Made by a program: the position numbers and the translations under genes. Below are positions 1-6,266 of a DNA stretch of 8,831 nt, in pieces. The stretch spans positions 1 to 8,831 of the forward strand of contig CAYSEU010000030.1 of the NCBI GenBank assembly GCA_964430365.1, given 5' to 3'. Below the pieces are notes generated by a model that made no database searches, was not told the DNA's origin, and saw only the letters and a program-made list of their open reading frames with translations. Source of the DNA: JAVEVH01 sp964430365. GTDB lineage: Bacteria; Patescibacteriota; Dojkabacteria; SC72. Position 1 is the first letter of the stretch, and the number at the start of each line of letters is the position of its first letter.

Positions 1-2
1 AT

Positions 3-407
3 AACGGATTAGAACTTTCTGGGATATCTAATCATTGGCTTTTTAAGATTTTTGCCATAGGTATCTCAAGTATACTTCTCTTTTCAGTGTATAACTCTGT
101 TAAGTTGACAGTGCAAAAGTTAGAAATATTAAAGCAAGCTGAGCAAGAGGTAGAAGATTTAAGAGTTACGAACTTAGCCCTTTCAATTGGGATTAAAGAG
201 ATGTCTACAGATAAATATTTAGAGAAAGAAGCAAGGGATAGGTTAAATTTTGGAGGTAAGGATGAAGTAGTATTTGTAATACCTCAGACTGCTTTAGATA
301 CAGTTAAGGAGGAAGTGGAGGAGATAGTGAATCCTCCAAGTGAAAGTATATATGAGCAGGGTAATAGTATAGGGGAATGGGTAGATTTCTTAATTTTGGG
401 AATTTGA
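3..407 (+). CDS. FtsB/DivIC-family septum formation initiator (5'-truncated by window edge)
   Basis: Small bitopic division protein. FtsB/DivIC members link FtsL and FtsQ/DivIB in the divisome and help activate septal wall synthesis. The frame is open from base 3, so the true start lies outside the window; a GTG at 87 exists but would discard the membrane segment, so I do not take it as the start. Visible order: a hydrophobic segment (about bases 36-95, WLFKIFAIGISSILLFSVY), then a charged helix rich in K/E/Q/L (about 105-200) typical of the family's coiled coil, then the conserved post-coil block KYLEKEARDRLNFGGKDEVVFVIP (split here as KYLEKEARDRL, NFGGKDE and VVFVIP), which matches the family pattern of an ARxxL motif followed by GExVYVIP. 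An acidic linker and a C-terminal WVDFLILGI tail follow. The TGA stop overlaps the -35 box of the next promoter. Family assignment is firm; the choice between FtsB and DivIC is not made. Confidence 0.82.
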   Translation, partial: NGLELSGISNHWLFKIFAIGISSILLFSVYNSVKLTVQKLEILKQAEQEVEDLRVTNLALSIGIKEMSTDKYLEKEARDRLNFGGKDEVVFVIPQTALDTVKEEVEEIVNPPSESIYEQGNSIGEWVDFLILGI

Positions 408-432
408 AATAAGAGCTCTTTTGGCGTATAAT
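404..432 (+). promoter_or_regulatory. Sigma70-type promoter of initiator tRNA
   Basis: TTGAAA (404-409) and TATAAT (427-432) are separated by exactly 17 nt. The predicted transcription start is near 439-440, about 8 nt before the mature tRNA. The -35 box contains the TGA stop codon of the upstream division gene. It is one of the two best promoter matches in the window. Confidence 0.75.
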
Positions 433-447
433 CACTCTTGTCGCTAT

Positions 448-522
448 CGCGGGGTAGAGCAGTGGCAGCTCGTCAGGCTCATAACCTGAAGGTCGTTGGT
501 TCGAATCCAACCCCCGCAACCA
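448..522 (+). tRNA. Initiator tRNA-fMet (anticodon CAT, 480-482), CCA encoded
   Basis: A full cloverleaf can be read. Acceptor arms are 448-454 and 512-518, D arm 457-471, anticodon arm 473-489 with loop CTCATAA, T arm 495-511 with loop TTCGAAT, discriminator A519 and encoded CCA 520-522. Initiator identity is supported by the unpaired C1 x A72 ends (C448, A518), the purine11-pyrimidine24 D-stem pair (A:T) and the CTCATAA loop; overall it closely resembles the E. coli fMet tRNA. The D loop is short (7 nt). One departure is that the usual three consecutive G:C pairs at the base of the anticodon stem read A:T, G:C, G:C (29:41, 30:40, 31:39). It initiates translation after formylation and lies between the division gene and efp. 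Confidence 0.95.
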
Positions 523-544
523 TTTCACTTCTCATTTGACAGCT

Positions 545-573
545 TTGTATGGTAAAATTCCAGCTGTTAAAAT
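545..573 (+). promoter_or_regulatory. Candidate efp promoter with extended -10
   Basis: TTGTAT (545-550), a 17-nt spacer and TAAAAT (568-573) preceded by TGT (565-567), giving an extended -10. The predicted start near 580 would leave only about 11 nt of leader before the efp ATG. A second extended -10-like string, TGGTAAAAT, lies at 550-558, so two overlapping start sites are possible. Confidence 0.45.
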
Positions 574-590
574 ATTTTTAGTACACATAT

Positions 591-1151
591 ATGCCATTGA
601 CAGATCAACCAGTAAAAGGAATGTATATTAGGGATGAGAATAGAATATTCTTTCTTCAAGACCGTATGTTAAAGACCCAAGGAAGGCAGGGTGGTCTAAT
701 TATTATGAAACTTAAAGCATTGGATAATGGGCAGGTACTTAGTAAAACGGTTAAATCAGGTACTAAGGTAGAGTATGTTAATCCAGAGACTAAGGAAGTA
801 CAGTATCTCTACAGTGATGAGACATCTGTCTACTTTATGGATATGCTCTCATATGAAAGTATAAATATATCAAGGGAAGTAGTAGGAGAGTATCTTAATT
901 TTCTTAAAGAAGGAGATAAGATGTTGATATTGGTATATGAAGGTAAAGTTCTGACCATTAAAGAAAGCCCATCTGTAATATTAGAAGTAACAGAATCAGA
1001 TGAGGCTGTTAAGGGTAATACTGCTAACTCAGCTACTAAATTAGTTACAGTAGAAACAGGATATAGATTACATGTTCCTCTTTTTGTAAAAAAGGGCGAT
1101 AAGATTAAGATAAATACAGAGACAGGTGAGTATTCTGGAAAAGCTAATTAA
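591..1151 (+). CDS. efp: Translation elongation factor P (EF-P)
   Basis: EF-P binds between the P and E sites of stalled ribosomes and speeds peptide bond formation, mainly at polyproline. At 186 aa it has the usual length and all three beta-barrel domains: KOW-like domain I (about 1-64), OB domain II (about 65-127) and C-terminal OB domain III (about 128-186), with the signature GYRLHVPLFVKKGDKIKI followed by NTETGEY. Counting without gaps from the conserved glycine (G10 here, G12 in E. coli), the loop residue that reaches the peptidyl-transferase centre is R32, in TQGRQGG, where E. coli has the beta-lysylated K34. R32 is also the position rhamnosylated by EarP in Pseudomonas, but the rest of the loop differs. 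An in-frame TAG at 579-581 makes ATG 591 the first ATG available. No Shine-Dalgarno is visible. The gene lies between the initiator and elongator Met tRNAs. Confidence 0.95.
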   Translation: MPLTDQPVKGMYIRDENRIFFLQDRMLKTQGRQGGLIIMKLKALDNGQVLSKTVKSGTKVEYVNPETKEVQYLYSDETSVYFMDMLSYESINISREVVGEYLNFLKEGDKMLILVYEGKVLTIKESPSVILEVTESDEAVKGNTANSATKLVTVETGYRLHVPLFVKKGDKIKINTETGEYSGKAN

Positions 1152-1152
1152 G

Positions 1153-1181
1153 GGTACAGAACTTAATATTTTTGATATAAT
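1153..1181 (+). promoter_or_regulatory. Extended -10 promoter of tRNA-Met (and probably ftsH)
   Basis: TGATATAAT at 1173-1181 is a consensus extended -10 (TGn plus TATAAT at 1176-1181). The hexamer 17 nt upstream (GGTACA, 1153-1158) is a poor -35, which extended -10 promoters tolerate. The predicted start near 1188 is about 5 nt before the mature tRNA. It begins just after the efp stop codon. Confidence 0.65.
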
Positions 1182-1192
1182 TACAAATATCC

Positions 1193-1269
1193 GGTGGGAT
1201 AGCTCAGTTGGTTAGAGCATGGGATTCATAAACCCAAGGTCGGTGGTTCGATCCCACCTCCCACTACCA
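1193..1269 (+). tRNA. Elongator tRNA-Met (anticodon CAT, 1227-1229), CCA encoded
   Basis: Acceptor arms 1193-1199 and 1259-1265, D arm 1202-1218, anticodon arm 1220-1236 with loop TTCATAA, T arm 1242-1258 with loop TTCGATC, discriminator A1266, CCA 1267-1269. It is an elongator rather than an initiator because the first acceptor pair forms (G1:U72 wobble). The G1:U72 ending ACUACCA and the UUCAUA loop resemble the Bacillus elongator Met tRNA, which favours Met over the lysidine-modified Ile(CAT) species, although Ile2 cannot be fully excluded from sequence. The last anticodon-stem pair, 31:39, is an A x A mismatch (A1224, A1232), leaving four pairs. ftsH begins 23 nt after the CCA, so a shared tRNA-mRNA transcript is likely. 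Confidence 0.9.
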
Positions 1270-1280
1270 ATTTCATTTCT

Positions 1281-1286
1281 AAAGGA
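1281..1286 (+). promoter_or_regulatory. Shine-Dalgarno site of ftsH
   Basis: AAAGGA lies 6 nt before the ATG at 1293. It is the only well-placed ribosome binding site in front of any start visible in this window, and it fixes the ftsH start. Confidence 0.7.
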
Positions 1287-1292
1287 ACTAAT

Positions 1293-3161
1293 ATGGAGAA
1301 GAATAGTAAAGAGAAGAATGTAAGTAGTAATATAATAAGAATAAGGCCGAGAAAAAAGAAATTACCTTTCTCAAGCATAATAATCTTTTTGGTAATGTCC
1401 TTTCTTCTTACAATAGGTATTAACTCTTTTCTAAATTTTAATTCGAAGGGTGAAGAGATACCTCTTAGTGAGCTAGTTGTCTACATCTCGGAGGGTGAAT
1501 ATGAAGAAGTAATCTTAAGGGATGATATGATACTCATCTCTCAAGCAACAGAAGTAGAGGGTCAAGATACAGTAATTAGGAAATATGCGTTGATACCACA
1601 GGGTACAGACTTCTATGGTGTGCTTGCAGATGCTCAAATAGATATAAAGACATTAGAGAATGATTTCTACAAACCAAGATTAGGTGTTACATTTGGAGAT
1701 ATAATATCATTTGTATTTTTAGGTGCAGGATTGGTATTGGTATATATCTTAATTAAGAATATGCAGCAATCAGGTGGTAAGATAATGGATTTTGGACAGA
1801 GTAAAGCGAGGTTGCTTTTTGGTAAAAAAACAGGAGTTACATTTGAGGATGTAGCTGGTATAGATGAGGTTAAGGATGAGTTAACAGAGATTGTAGATTT
1901 TCTTAAAGAACCTAAAAAATATTTAAATATTGGAGCTAGAATACCAAAGGGTGTACTACTTGCTGGTGCTCCAGGTACGGGTAAAACCTTACTTGCTAGA
2001 GCTGTAGCAGGAGAAGCAGGTGTCCCATTCTTCCATACTTCTGGTTCTGAATTTGAAGAGATGTTGGTAGGTGCAGGAGCTTCTAGAGTTAGAGATTTGT
2101 TTAACAAGGCAAGAAAGGCCGCTCCATGTATCATCTTTATCGATGAAATAGATGCTGTTGCTAAAAAGAGAGGTACCGTACTTCACTCTGGTGCTGGAGA
2201 GCAAACTCTTAATCAGATACTTGTAGAAATGGATGGTTTAGAAGGTAGAGAGAATGTAATAATATTGGCTGCTACAAATAGGCCGGATGTATTAGATCCT
2301 GCAATATTAAGACCAGGGAGATTTGATAGGACAGTTGTAGTCCCTATGCCTGATTTCCAAGGTAGGAGAGAAATTATCAAAGTACATGCTAAGAATAAGA
2401 AATTTGAAGAGGGGGTAGATTTAGATTTAATTGCTAAAAAGACAATAGGGTACTCTGGTGCAGATTTAGAGAATCTTTTAAATGAGGCAGCTATCATGGC
2501 TGTTAAAGAGGGTAAAAAGAAATTAGATCAAAGTGACCTGCTAGAAGCATATCTTAAAGTTAAGTTAGGGAGAAAGAAAAAAGGTGCTACCACAGAGGAG
2601 GATATGAAAGTAACTGCATATCATGAGGCAGGGCATGCAATAGTGGCTAAGTTTACTAAGTATGCTACACCTGTAGAACAGGTATCAATAATTCCTAGGG
2701 GTATGGCTGGTGGTGTTACAGTATATCTCCCAGAGGATGACAAGAAGCATTTGTTCAAAGATGAGATGCTTGCTAATTTAAAATCTGCTGTAGGTGGTAG
2801 AGCTTCTGAGGAGGTATTCATAGGTAGAATTACTACTGGTGCTTCTGCTGATATAGAGCATGCTACTGCTGTTGCAAGGGAGATGATTACTCAATATGGT
2901 ATGTCCGATAAGTTAGGTATGGTTAAATATGGAGATATGGAAGAGACCAAACATTTAGGATATTCATATGGTGGTGGTAGGGAATATAGTGAGAAATATG
3001 CAGAGATGATAGATTCAGAGGTAAAGAATTTAATAGATAGTGCATATAGAGATGCTAAAAAGGTCCTTTCCGAAAACAGAGAGTATGTGGAGAAGTTAGT
3101 AAAATTACTTCTAGAGCAGGAGGTAGTTTCTAAAGATGAGTTTGATTCTCTGTTTGTCTAA
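1293..3161 (+). CDS. ftsH: ATP-dependent zinc metalloprotease FtsH
   Basis: Membrane-anchored hexameric AAA+ protease that extracts and degrades damaged membrane proteins and short-lived regulators. At 622 aa it is close to the usual length, without the long C-terminal tail of the E. coli protein. Order: basic N terminus, membrane segment 1 (about 25-46), extracytoplasmic domain (about 47-130), membrane segment 2 (about 133-156), AAA+ domain, then M41 peptidase. Walker A is GAPGTGKT (225-232), Walker B IIFIDE (280-285), and the second region of homology carries arginine fingers R340 and R343. The zinc site is HEAGH (444-448), with the likely third ligand D520 in TTGASAD. The pore loop reads FEEMLVG (254-260), so L258 replaces the phenylalanine of the canonical MFVG motif. 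A good Shine-Dalgarno supports the start. It lies 23 nt after tRNA-Met and probably shares its promoter. Confidence 0.97.
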   Translation: MEKNSKEKNVSSNIIRIRPRKKKLPFSSIIIFLVMSFLLTIGINSFLNFNSKGEEIPLSELVVYISEGEYEEVILRDDMILISQATEVEGQDTVIRKYALIPQGTDFYGVLADAQIDIKTLENDFYKPRLGVTFGDIISFVFLGAGLVLVYILIKNMQQSGGKIMDFGQSKARLLFGKKTGVTFEDVAGIDEVKDELTEIVDFLKEPKKYLNIGARIPKGVLLAGAPGTGKTLLARAVAGEAGVPFFHTSGSEFEEMLVGAGASRVRDLFNKARKAAPCIIFIDEIDAVAKKRGTVLHSGAGEQTLNQILVEMDGLEGRENVIILAATNRPDVLDPAILRPGRFDRTVVVPMPDFQGRREIIKVHAKNKKFEEGVDLDLIAKKTIGYSGADLENLLNEAAIMAVKEGKKKLDQSDLLEAYLKVKLGRKKKGATTEEDMKVTAYHEAGHAIVAKFTKYATPVEQVSIIPRGMAGGVTVYLPEDDKKHLFKDEMLANLKSAVGGRASEEVFIGRITTGASADIEHATAVAREMITQYGMSDKLGMVKYGDMEETKHLGYSYGGGREYSEKYAEMIDSEVKNLIDSAYRDAKKVLSENREYVEKLVKLLLEQEVVSKDEFDSLFV

Positions 3162-3165
3162 TGGA

Positions 3166-3194
3166 TTGTAGTTATTAACTCTCTCTAGTAAAAT
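3166..3194 (+). promoter_or_regulatory. Candidate polA promoter; possible leaderless transcript
   Basis: TTGTAG (3166-3171), a 17-nt spacer and TAAAAT (3189-3194). The predicted start, 7-9 nt downstream, falls at 3201-3203, that is at or next to the A of the polA ATG. The layout resembles the efp promoter (TTGTAT, 17 nt, TAAAAT). The -35 is weak. Confidence 0.4.
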
Positions 3195-3202
3195 ATGGGA
3201 GT

Positions 3203-5890
3203 ATGATAAAGAATTCTAATAAAGAGATTTTCCTAGCGATTGATGCGAATGCGATAATACATAGGGCATTTCATGCATATCCATCCACATTACAAACAGC
3301 AGAGGGTTTACAGGTAAATGCTGTATACGGCTTTACGGTCATGTTACTAGAAGCCTTAAAGATATTCGGACCAAAGTATGTGTTTTGTGCTATGGATACC
3401 AGTGCTCCTACCTTTAGGCATGAGATGTATACTGAGTACAAAGCGACTAGGAAACCAATAGATATGTCTTTAGTAGAGCAGTTTCCATTAGTAGAAGAAG
3501 TTCTTAAGGCCTTTAATATACCAGTAATTAAAAAAGAAGGATTTGAGGCGGATGATATCTTAGGTACCGCTTCTAAATATGTATCTGAGGGTAGGTGGAG
3601 TAGGGATAATATAGATATGTATATATTAAGTGGTGATAGAGATTTACTTCAGTTGATTACTTCCAATGTATTTGTTTGTTTACCTAATGGAAATTTTAAA
3701 AATATTGTAGTATATGATAGAGAGAAAACCATAGGGAAATACGGTTACTCTCCAGAGCAAGTAGTAGACTACAAAGCATTAGTAGGAGATGCATCAGATA
3801 ATATACCTGGAATAAAGGGAGTAGGAGATAAGACTGCGCTTGAGTTACTTAAAAAATATGGAACATTAAATGATATATATAAAAATATTAATGAAGTACA
3901 GGGTAGATTTAAGACTTTAATAGCAGAAGGAATAGAGCAGGCAGAATTTAGTAGGCAACTAGCTACAATCAATAAGGACGTAGATATGGATATTCATCTT
4001 ACGGACTGTATATTGAAGAATTTAGATAGGAGAGTATTAGATTCTACATTTAAAAAGTACTCATTTAAGTCTTTAATAGGTAAGTTGGATGAGATTTTTG
4101 GTAAAGAGATATTATCTTCTAATACATCTCAATTAGATATGTTTGGTAAAGAAGAGAAGGAATATATATGGTCTAAAGAGAGTGAGATAGAAGAATTGTG
4201 TAAAGGTAGTCATAAATTAAGAATTGCATATATAAATAGTTCTGAATCTTCTTTAGAGAACCAATTTTTGTGTATTAGAGGTATTAATGAAAAGAATGAA
4301 CAAAAAGATATTCTTAGCGAAGTAATAGATATATTTAAATACATAAAAGATAAAGATACTGTATTTTATAATTTCGAAGAATTAGTAACCCTTTCAAACA
4401 GTATTCATATAGATAAGGTATCTAGATATTACGATATACACCTTGCAGAGCACCTTTTACACTCAGAAAGAAGGAATGTAAGTATTAAAGATTTTGCTTT
4501 TGAGTACTCTACTAAAATACTCAATGAGAAACTCTCTCCATCTGATTTACCTAATATACTAGATGTTTTGGATGACACATATTTAGCTCAAAAGGAGAAA
4601 ATTAATAACTTAGAGTTAAACGAATATACTAAAAAGAGTATAGAAAGTTTTCTTAAGGTTAAAGAAAACCATCTTAGTACTGTACTAACAGAAATAGAGC
4701 TACCAATATCTGTAATTCTTTCAAAGATGGAAGAAAGAGGTATTAGGCTAGATAGGGAGAAGCTAGGAGTATTAAGGGAAGATATAGAGAGGGAGATTAG
4801 TAAGTTAACAAAAGAGATTTATAATATCGTAGGTCATGAGTTTAATATTAATTCTCCCAAACAGCTCTCTGATGTACTTTTTAGAGAATTAGACCTCCCA
4901 AATAAGTCAAAGGGTAGTACAAGAGAGTCAGTGTTAGATAGTATGTTAGGATTGCACCCAATAGTTGAACATCTTCTTTACTTTAGGGAAATGACAAAAA
5001 TATTGAGTACATATGTTGAACCATTGTATCAGAACTGTACTGAAAAAGATGGTATATACAGCATTCATACCGATTTTAAGCAAACGGGTACAACCTCTGG
5101 TAGATTCTCTTCTGTTAATCCTAATCTTCAGAATTTACCACTTGATGGAGCTTGGGCTATGAGAGTAAGAGAGTGTTTTGTAGCAAGAAATGGCTTTAAA
5201 CTCTTAGGTATGGATTACTCTCAAATGGAGTTAAGGATAATGGCAGATGTCTCAAATGATAAGCTTTTAATCCAAGACTTTGTTAACGGTATAGATGTAC
5301 ACTCTGCTACTGCTGCTAGGGTACTTAATAAAAAGATTGTGGATATAACACATAAGGAGAGGAGTTTAGGTAAAACTGTTAACTTTGGAATGATATTTGG
5401 TCAGACCTCATTTGGTCTCTCATCTTTACTTGGTATAGATAGGGATACAGCAGCTAAATATATAGCTGCATATTTTGAAAACTACAATGGAGTAGAGGAA
5501 TATATGAGAAAAACAGAGTATGAAGCATTTGAAAGAGGATATGTACAAACTATGTTTGGTACTACAAGGAATATAGCGGGTATTAGGTCTAAAAATAGAA
5601 GATTAAGATCAGCAGCTGCAAGAGAAGCTATTAATATGCCTATACAGGGTAGTGAAGCAGACATTATGAAATTAGTAATGAAAGAATTATATAAATATAT
5701 GTCAAAAAAATATCCTAAGAAAGCATATATACTTCTTCAAATACATGATGAGATTGTATTTGAAATAGAGGAGAATATCGTAGAAGAGTTTTCTAAACAA
5801 GCGAAAGAAATAATGTTAAATACGGTAGTATTAGAAGTCCCTTTTGATGTACATATATCAATAGGTAATTCTCTTTCTGAATTAAAATAG
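3203..5890 (+). CDS. polA: DNA polymerase I (5'-nuclease plus polymerase, proofreading domain degenerate)
   Basis: Family A polymerase for Okazaki primer removal and gap-filling repair; 895 aa, full length. The N-terminal FEN-type 5'-nuclease (about 1-290) keeps its metal residues: D13, D65, E115-A-D117-D118, D145 and D147 in SGDRD, D196 and D199 in GDASDN, and the helix-3-turn-helix GIKGVGDKTA (203-212). The middle region (about 305-490) lacks the DxE motif needed for 3'-5' proofreading, as in Bacillus and Thermus enzymes. Polymerase motifs: TSGRFSS (631-637); motif A DYSQMELR (671-678); motif B from R720 to G733 with K724 and F728; motif C HDE (848-850). In the O helix F732 replaces the usual tyrosine (E. 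coli Y766, Taq Y671). No in-frame ATG or GTG lies in the preceding 20 nt, and the protein begins like other Pol I proteins. GGGAG ends only 1 nt before ATG, too close for a normal Shine-Dalgarno. A 21-nt gap leads to the next gene. Confidence 0.96.
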   Translation: MIKNSNKEIFLAIDANAIIHRAFHAYPSTLQTAEGLQVNAVYGFTVMLLEALKIFGPKYVFCAMDTSAPTFRHEMYTEYKATRKPIDMSLVEQFPLVEEVLKAFNIPVIKKEGFEADDILGTASKYVSEGRWSRDNIDMYILSGDRDLLQLITSNVFVCLPNGNFKNIVVYDREKTIGKYGYSPEQVVDYKALVGDASDNIPGIKGVGDKTALELLKKYGTLNDIYKNINEVQGRFKTLIAEGIEQAEFSRQLATINKDVDMDIHLTDCILKNLDRRVLDSTFKKYSFKSLIGKLDEIFGKEILSSNTSQLDMFGKEEKEYIWSKESEIEELCKGSHKLRIAYINSSESSLENQFLCIRGINEKNEQKDILSEVIDIFKYIKDKDTVFYNFEELVTLSNSIHIDKVSRYYDIHLAEHLLHSERRNVSIKDFAFEYSTKILNEKLSPSDLPNILDVLDDTYLAQKEKINNLELNEYTKKSIESFLKVKENHLSTVLTEIELPISVILSKMEERGIRLDREKLGVLREDIEREISKLTKEIYNIVGHEFNINSPKQLSDVLFRELDLPNKSKGSTRESVLDSMLGLHPIVEHLLYFREMTKILSTYVEPLYQNCTEKDGIYSIHTDFKQTGTTSGRFSSVNPNLQNLPLDGAWAMRVRECFVARNGFKLLGMDYSQMELRIMADVSNDKLLIQDFVNGIDVHSATAARVLNKKIVDITHKERSLGKTVNFGMIFGQTSFGLSSLLGIDRDTAAKYIAAYFENYNGVEEYMRKTEYEAFERGYVQTMFGTTRNIAGIRSKNRRLRSAAAREAINMPIQGSEADIMKLVMKELYKYMSKKYPKKAYILLQIHDEIVFEIEENIVEEFSKQAKEIMLNTVVLEVPFDVHISIGNSLSELK

Positions 5891-5911
5891 TTAAATTTTA
5901 AATATATAGAT

Positions 5912-6259
5912 ATGTTTAAAAAGCTTTGGTATGTAATATCACTCCTTTTAGGTATATTCATATTCCTTAAGCTCTCTAAATCTAGAGAGTATAGTGAGAA
6001 AGAAATAGAGTTTCCTAAAGTACTAAAGAATTCTAGACCTATTACTAAAAAAAGGAATCTTAAGCACTTAAACAGTAGACAATTAGATATATTAAAGCTC
6101 TTAGGCAAAAGGGAAGTATTACTTCCATCAGATATATATGCACTACATCCTCAAGTCTCTACAAGGACTTTAAGAAGGGATATGACCTCCTTGGTAGAAT
6201 TAGGTATGGTAAAACAGGAGGGTAGTACTAAAGATACAAAATATATTTTAATCGGTTGA
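5912..6259 (+). CDS. Membrane-anchored winged-helix protein (DeoR-like HTH), unknown target
   Basis: I do not recognise this 115-aa protein as a named gene. The N terminus is a short basic start followed by one hydrophobic segment (about residues 5-20, LWYVISLLLGIFIFL), then a charged linker (about 21-50), then a compact winged helix (about 53-114). The winged helix begins LNSRQLDILKLLGKREVL, has a putative recognition helix at about 83-96 (STRTLRRDMTSLV), and ends in a wing (KQEGSTKDTKYIL) like DeoR-type domains. There is no sugar-sensing or other effector domain. The only later in-frame ATG is residue 91, inside the winged helix, so the membrane segment appears to be part of the product. 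The inferred topology is a DNA-binding domain tethered to the cytoplasmic membrane face. It lies 21 nt after polA and 7 nt before the ligase gene, so co-transcription is likely. No Shine-Dalgarno. It could regulate transcription, tether DNA, or act through protein contacts. Confidence 0.8.
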   Translation: MFKKLWYVISLLLGIFIFLKLSKSREYSEKEIEFPKVLKNSRPITKKRNLKHLNSRQLDILKLLGKREVLLPSDIYALHPQVSTRTLRRDMTSLVELGMVKQEGSTKDTKYILIG

Positions 6260-6266
6260 TATATAT

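Noticed and set aside
87..407. GTG at 87 as the start of the division protein
   Set aside because: The frame stays open to base 3 and encodes the expected membrane segment just upstream, so this is an internal codon.
304..528. Minus-strand frame of 74 aa
   Set aside because: It overlaps the tRNA-fMet gene and its promoter, and its protein begins with a reverse-complement tRNA artefact (RGLDSNQRPSGYEPDELP is a well-known mistranslated tRNA string).
536..541. TTGACA as a -35 box for efp
   Set aside because: It is a perfect -35, but the spacers to the two -10 candidates are 11 nt (to 553) and 26 nt (to 568), outside the usable range.
1193..1269. tRNA-Ile2 (CAT with lysidine) instead of tRNA-Met
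   Set aside because: The G1:U72 end and UUCAUA loop fit elongator Met better, although the alternative is not fully excluded.
1667..2134. Minus-strand frame of 155 aa opposite ftsH
   Set aside because: It is a shadow of the conserved AAA+ domain; low-complexity S/P/N composition with no family resemblance. The same holds for the other minus-strand frames opposite ftsH, polA and the ligase.
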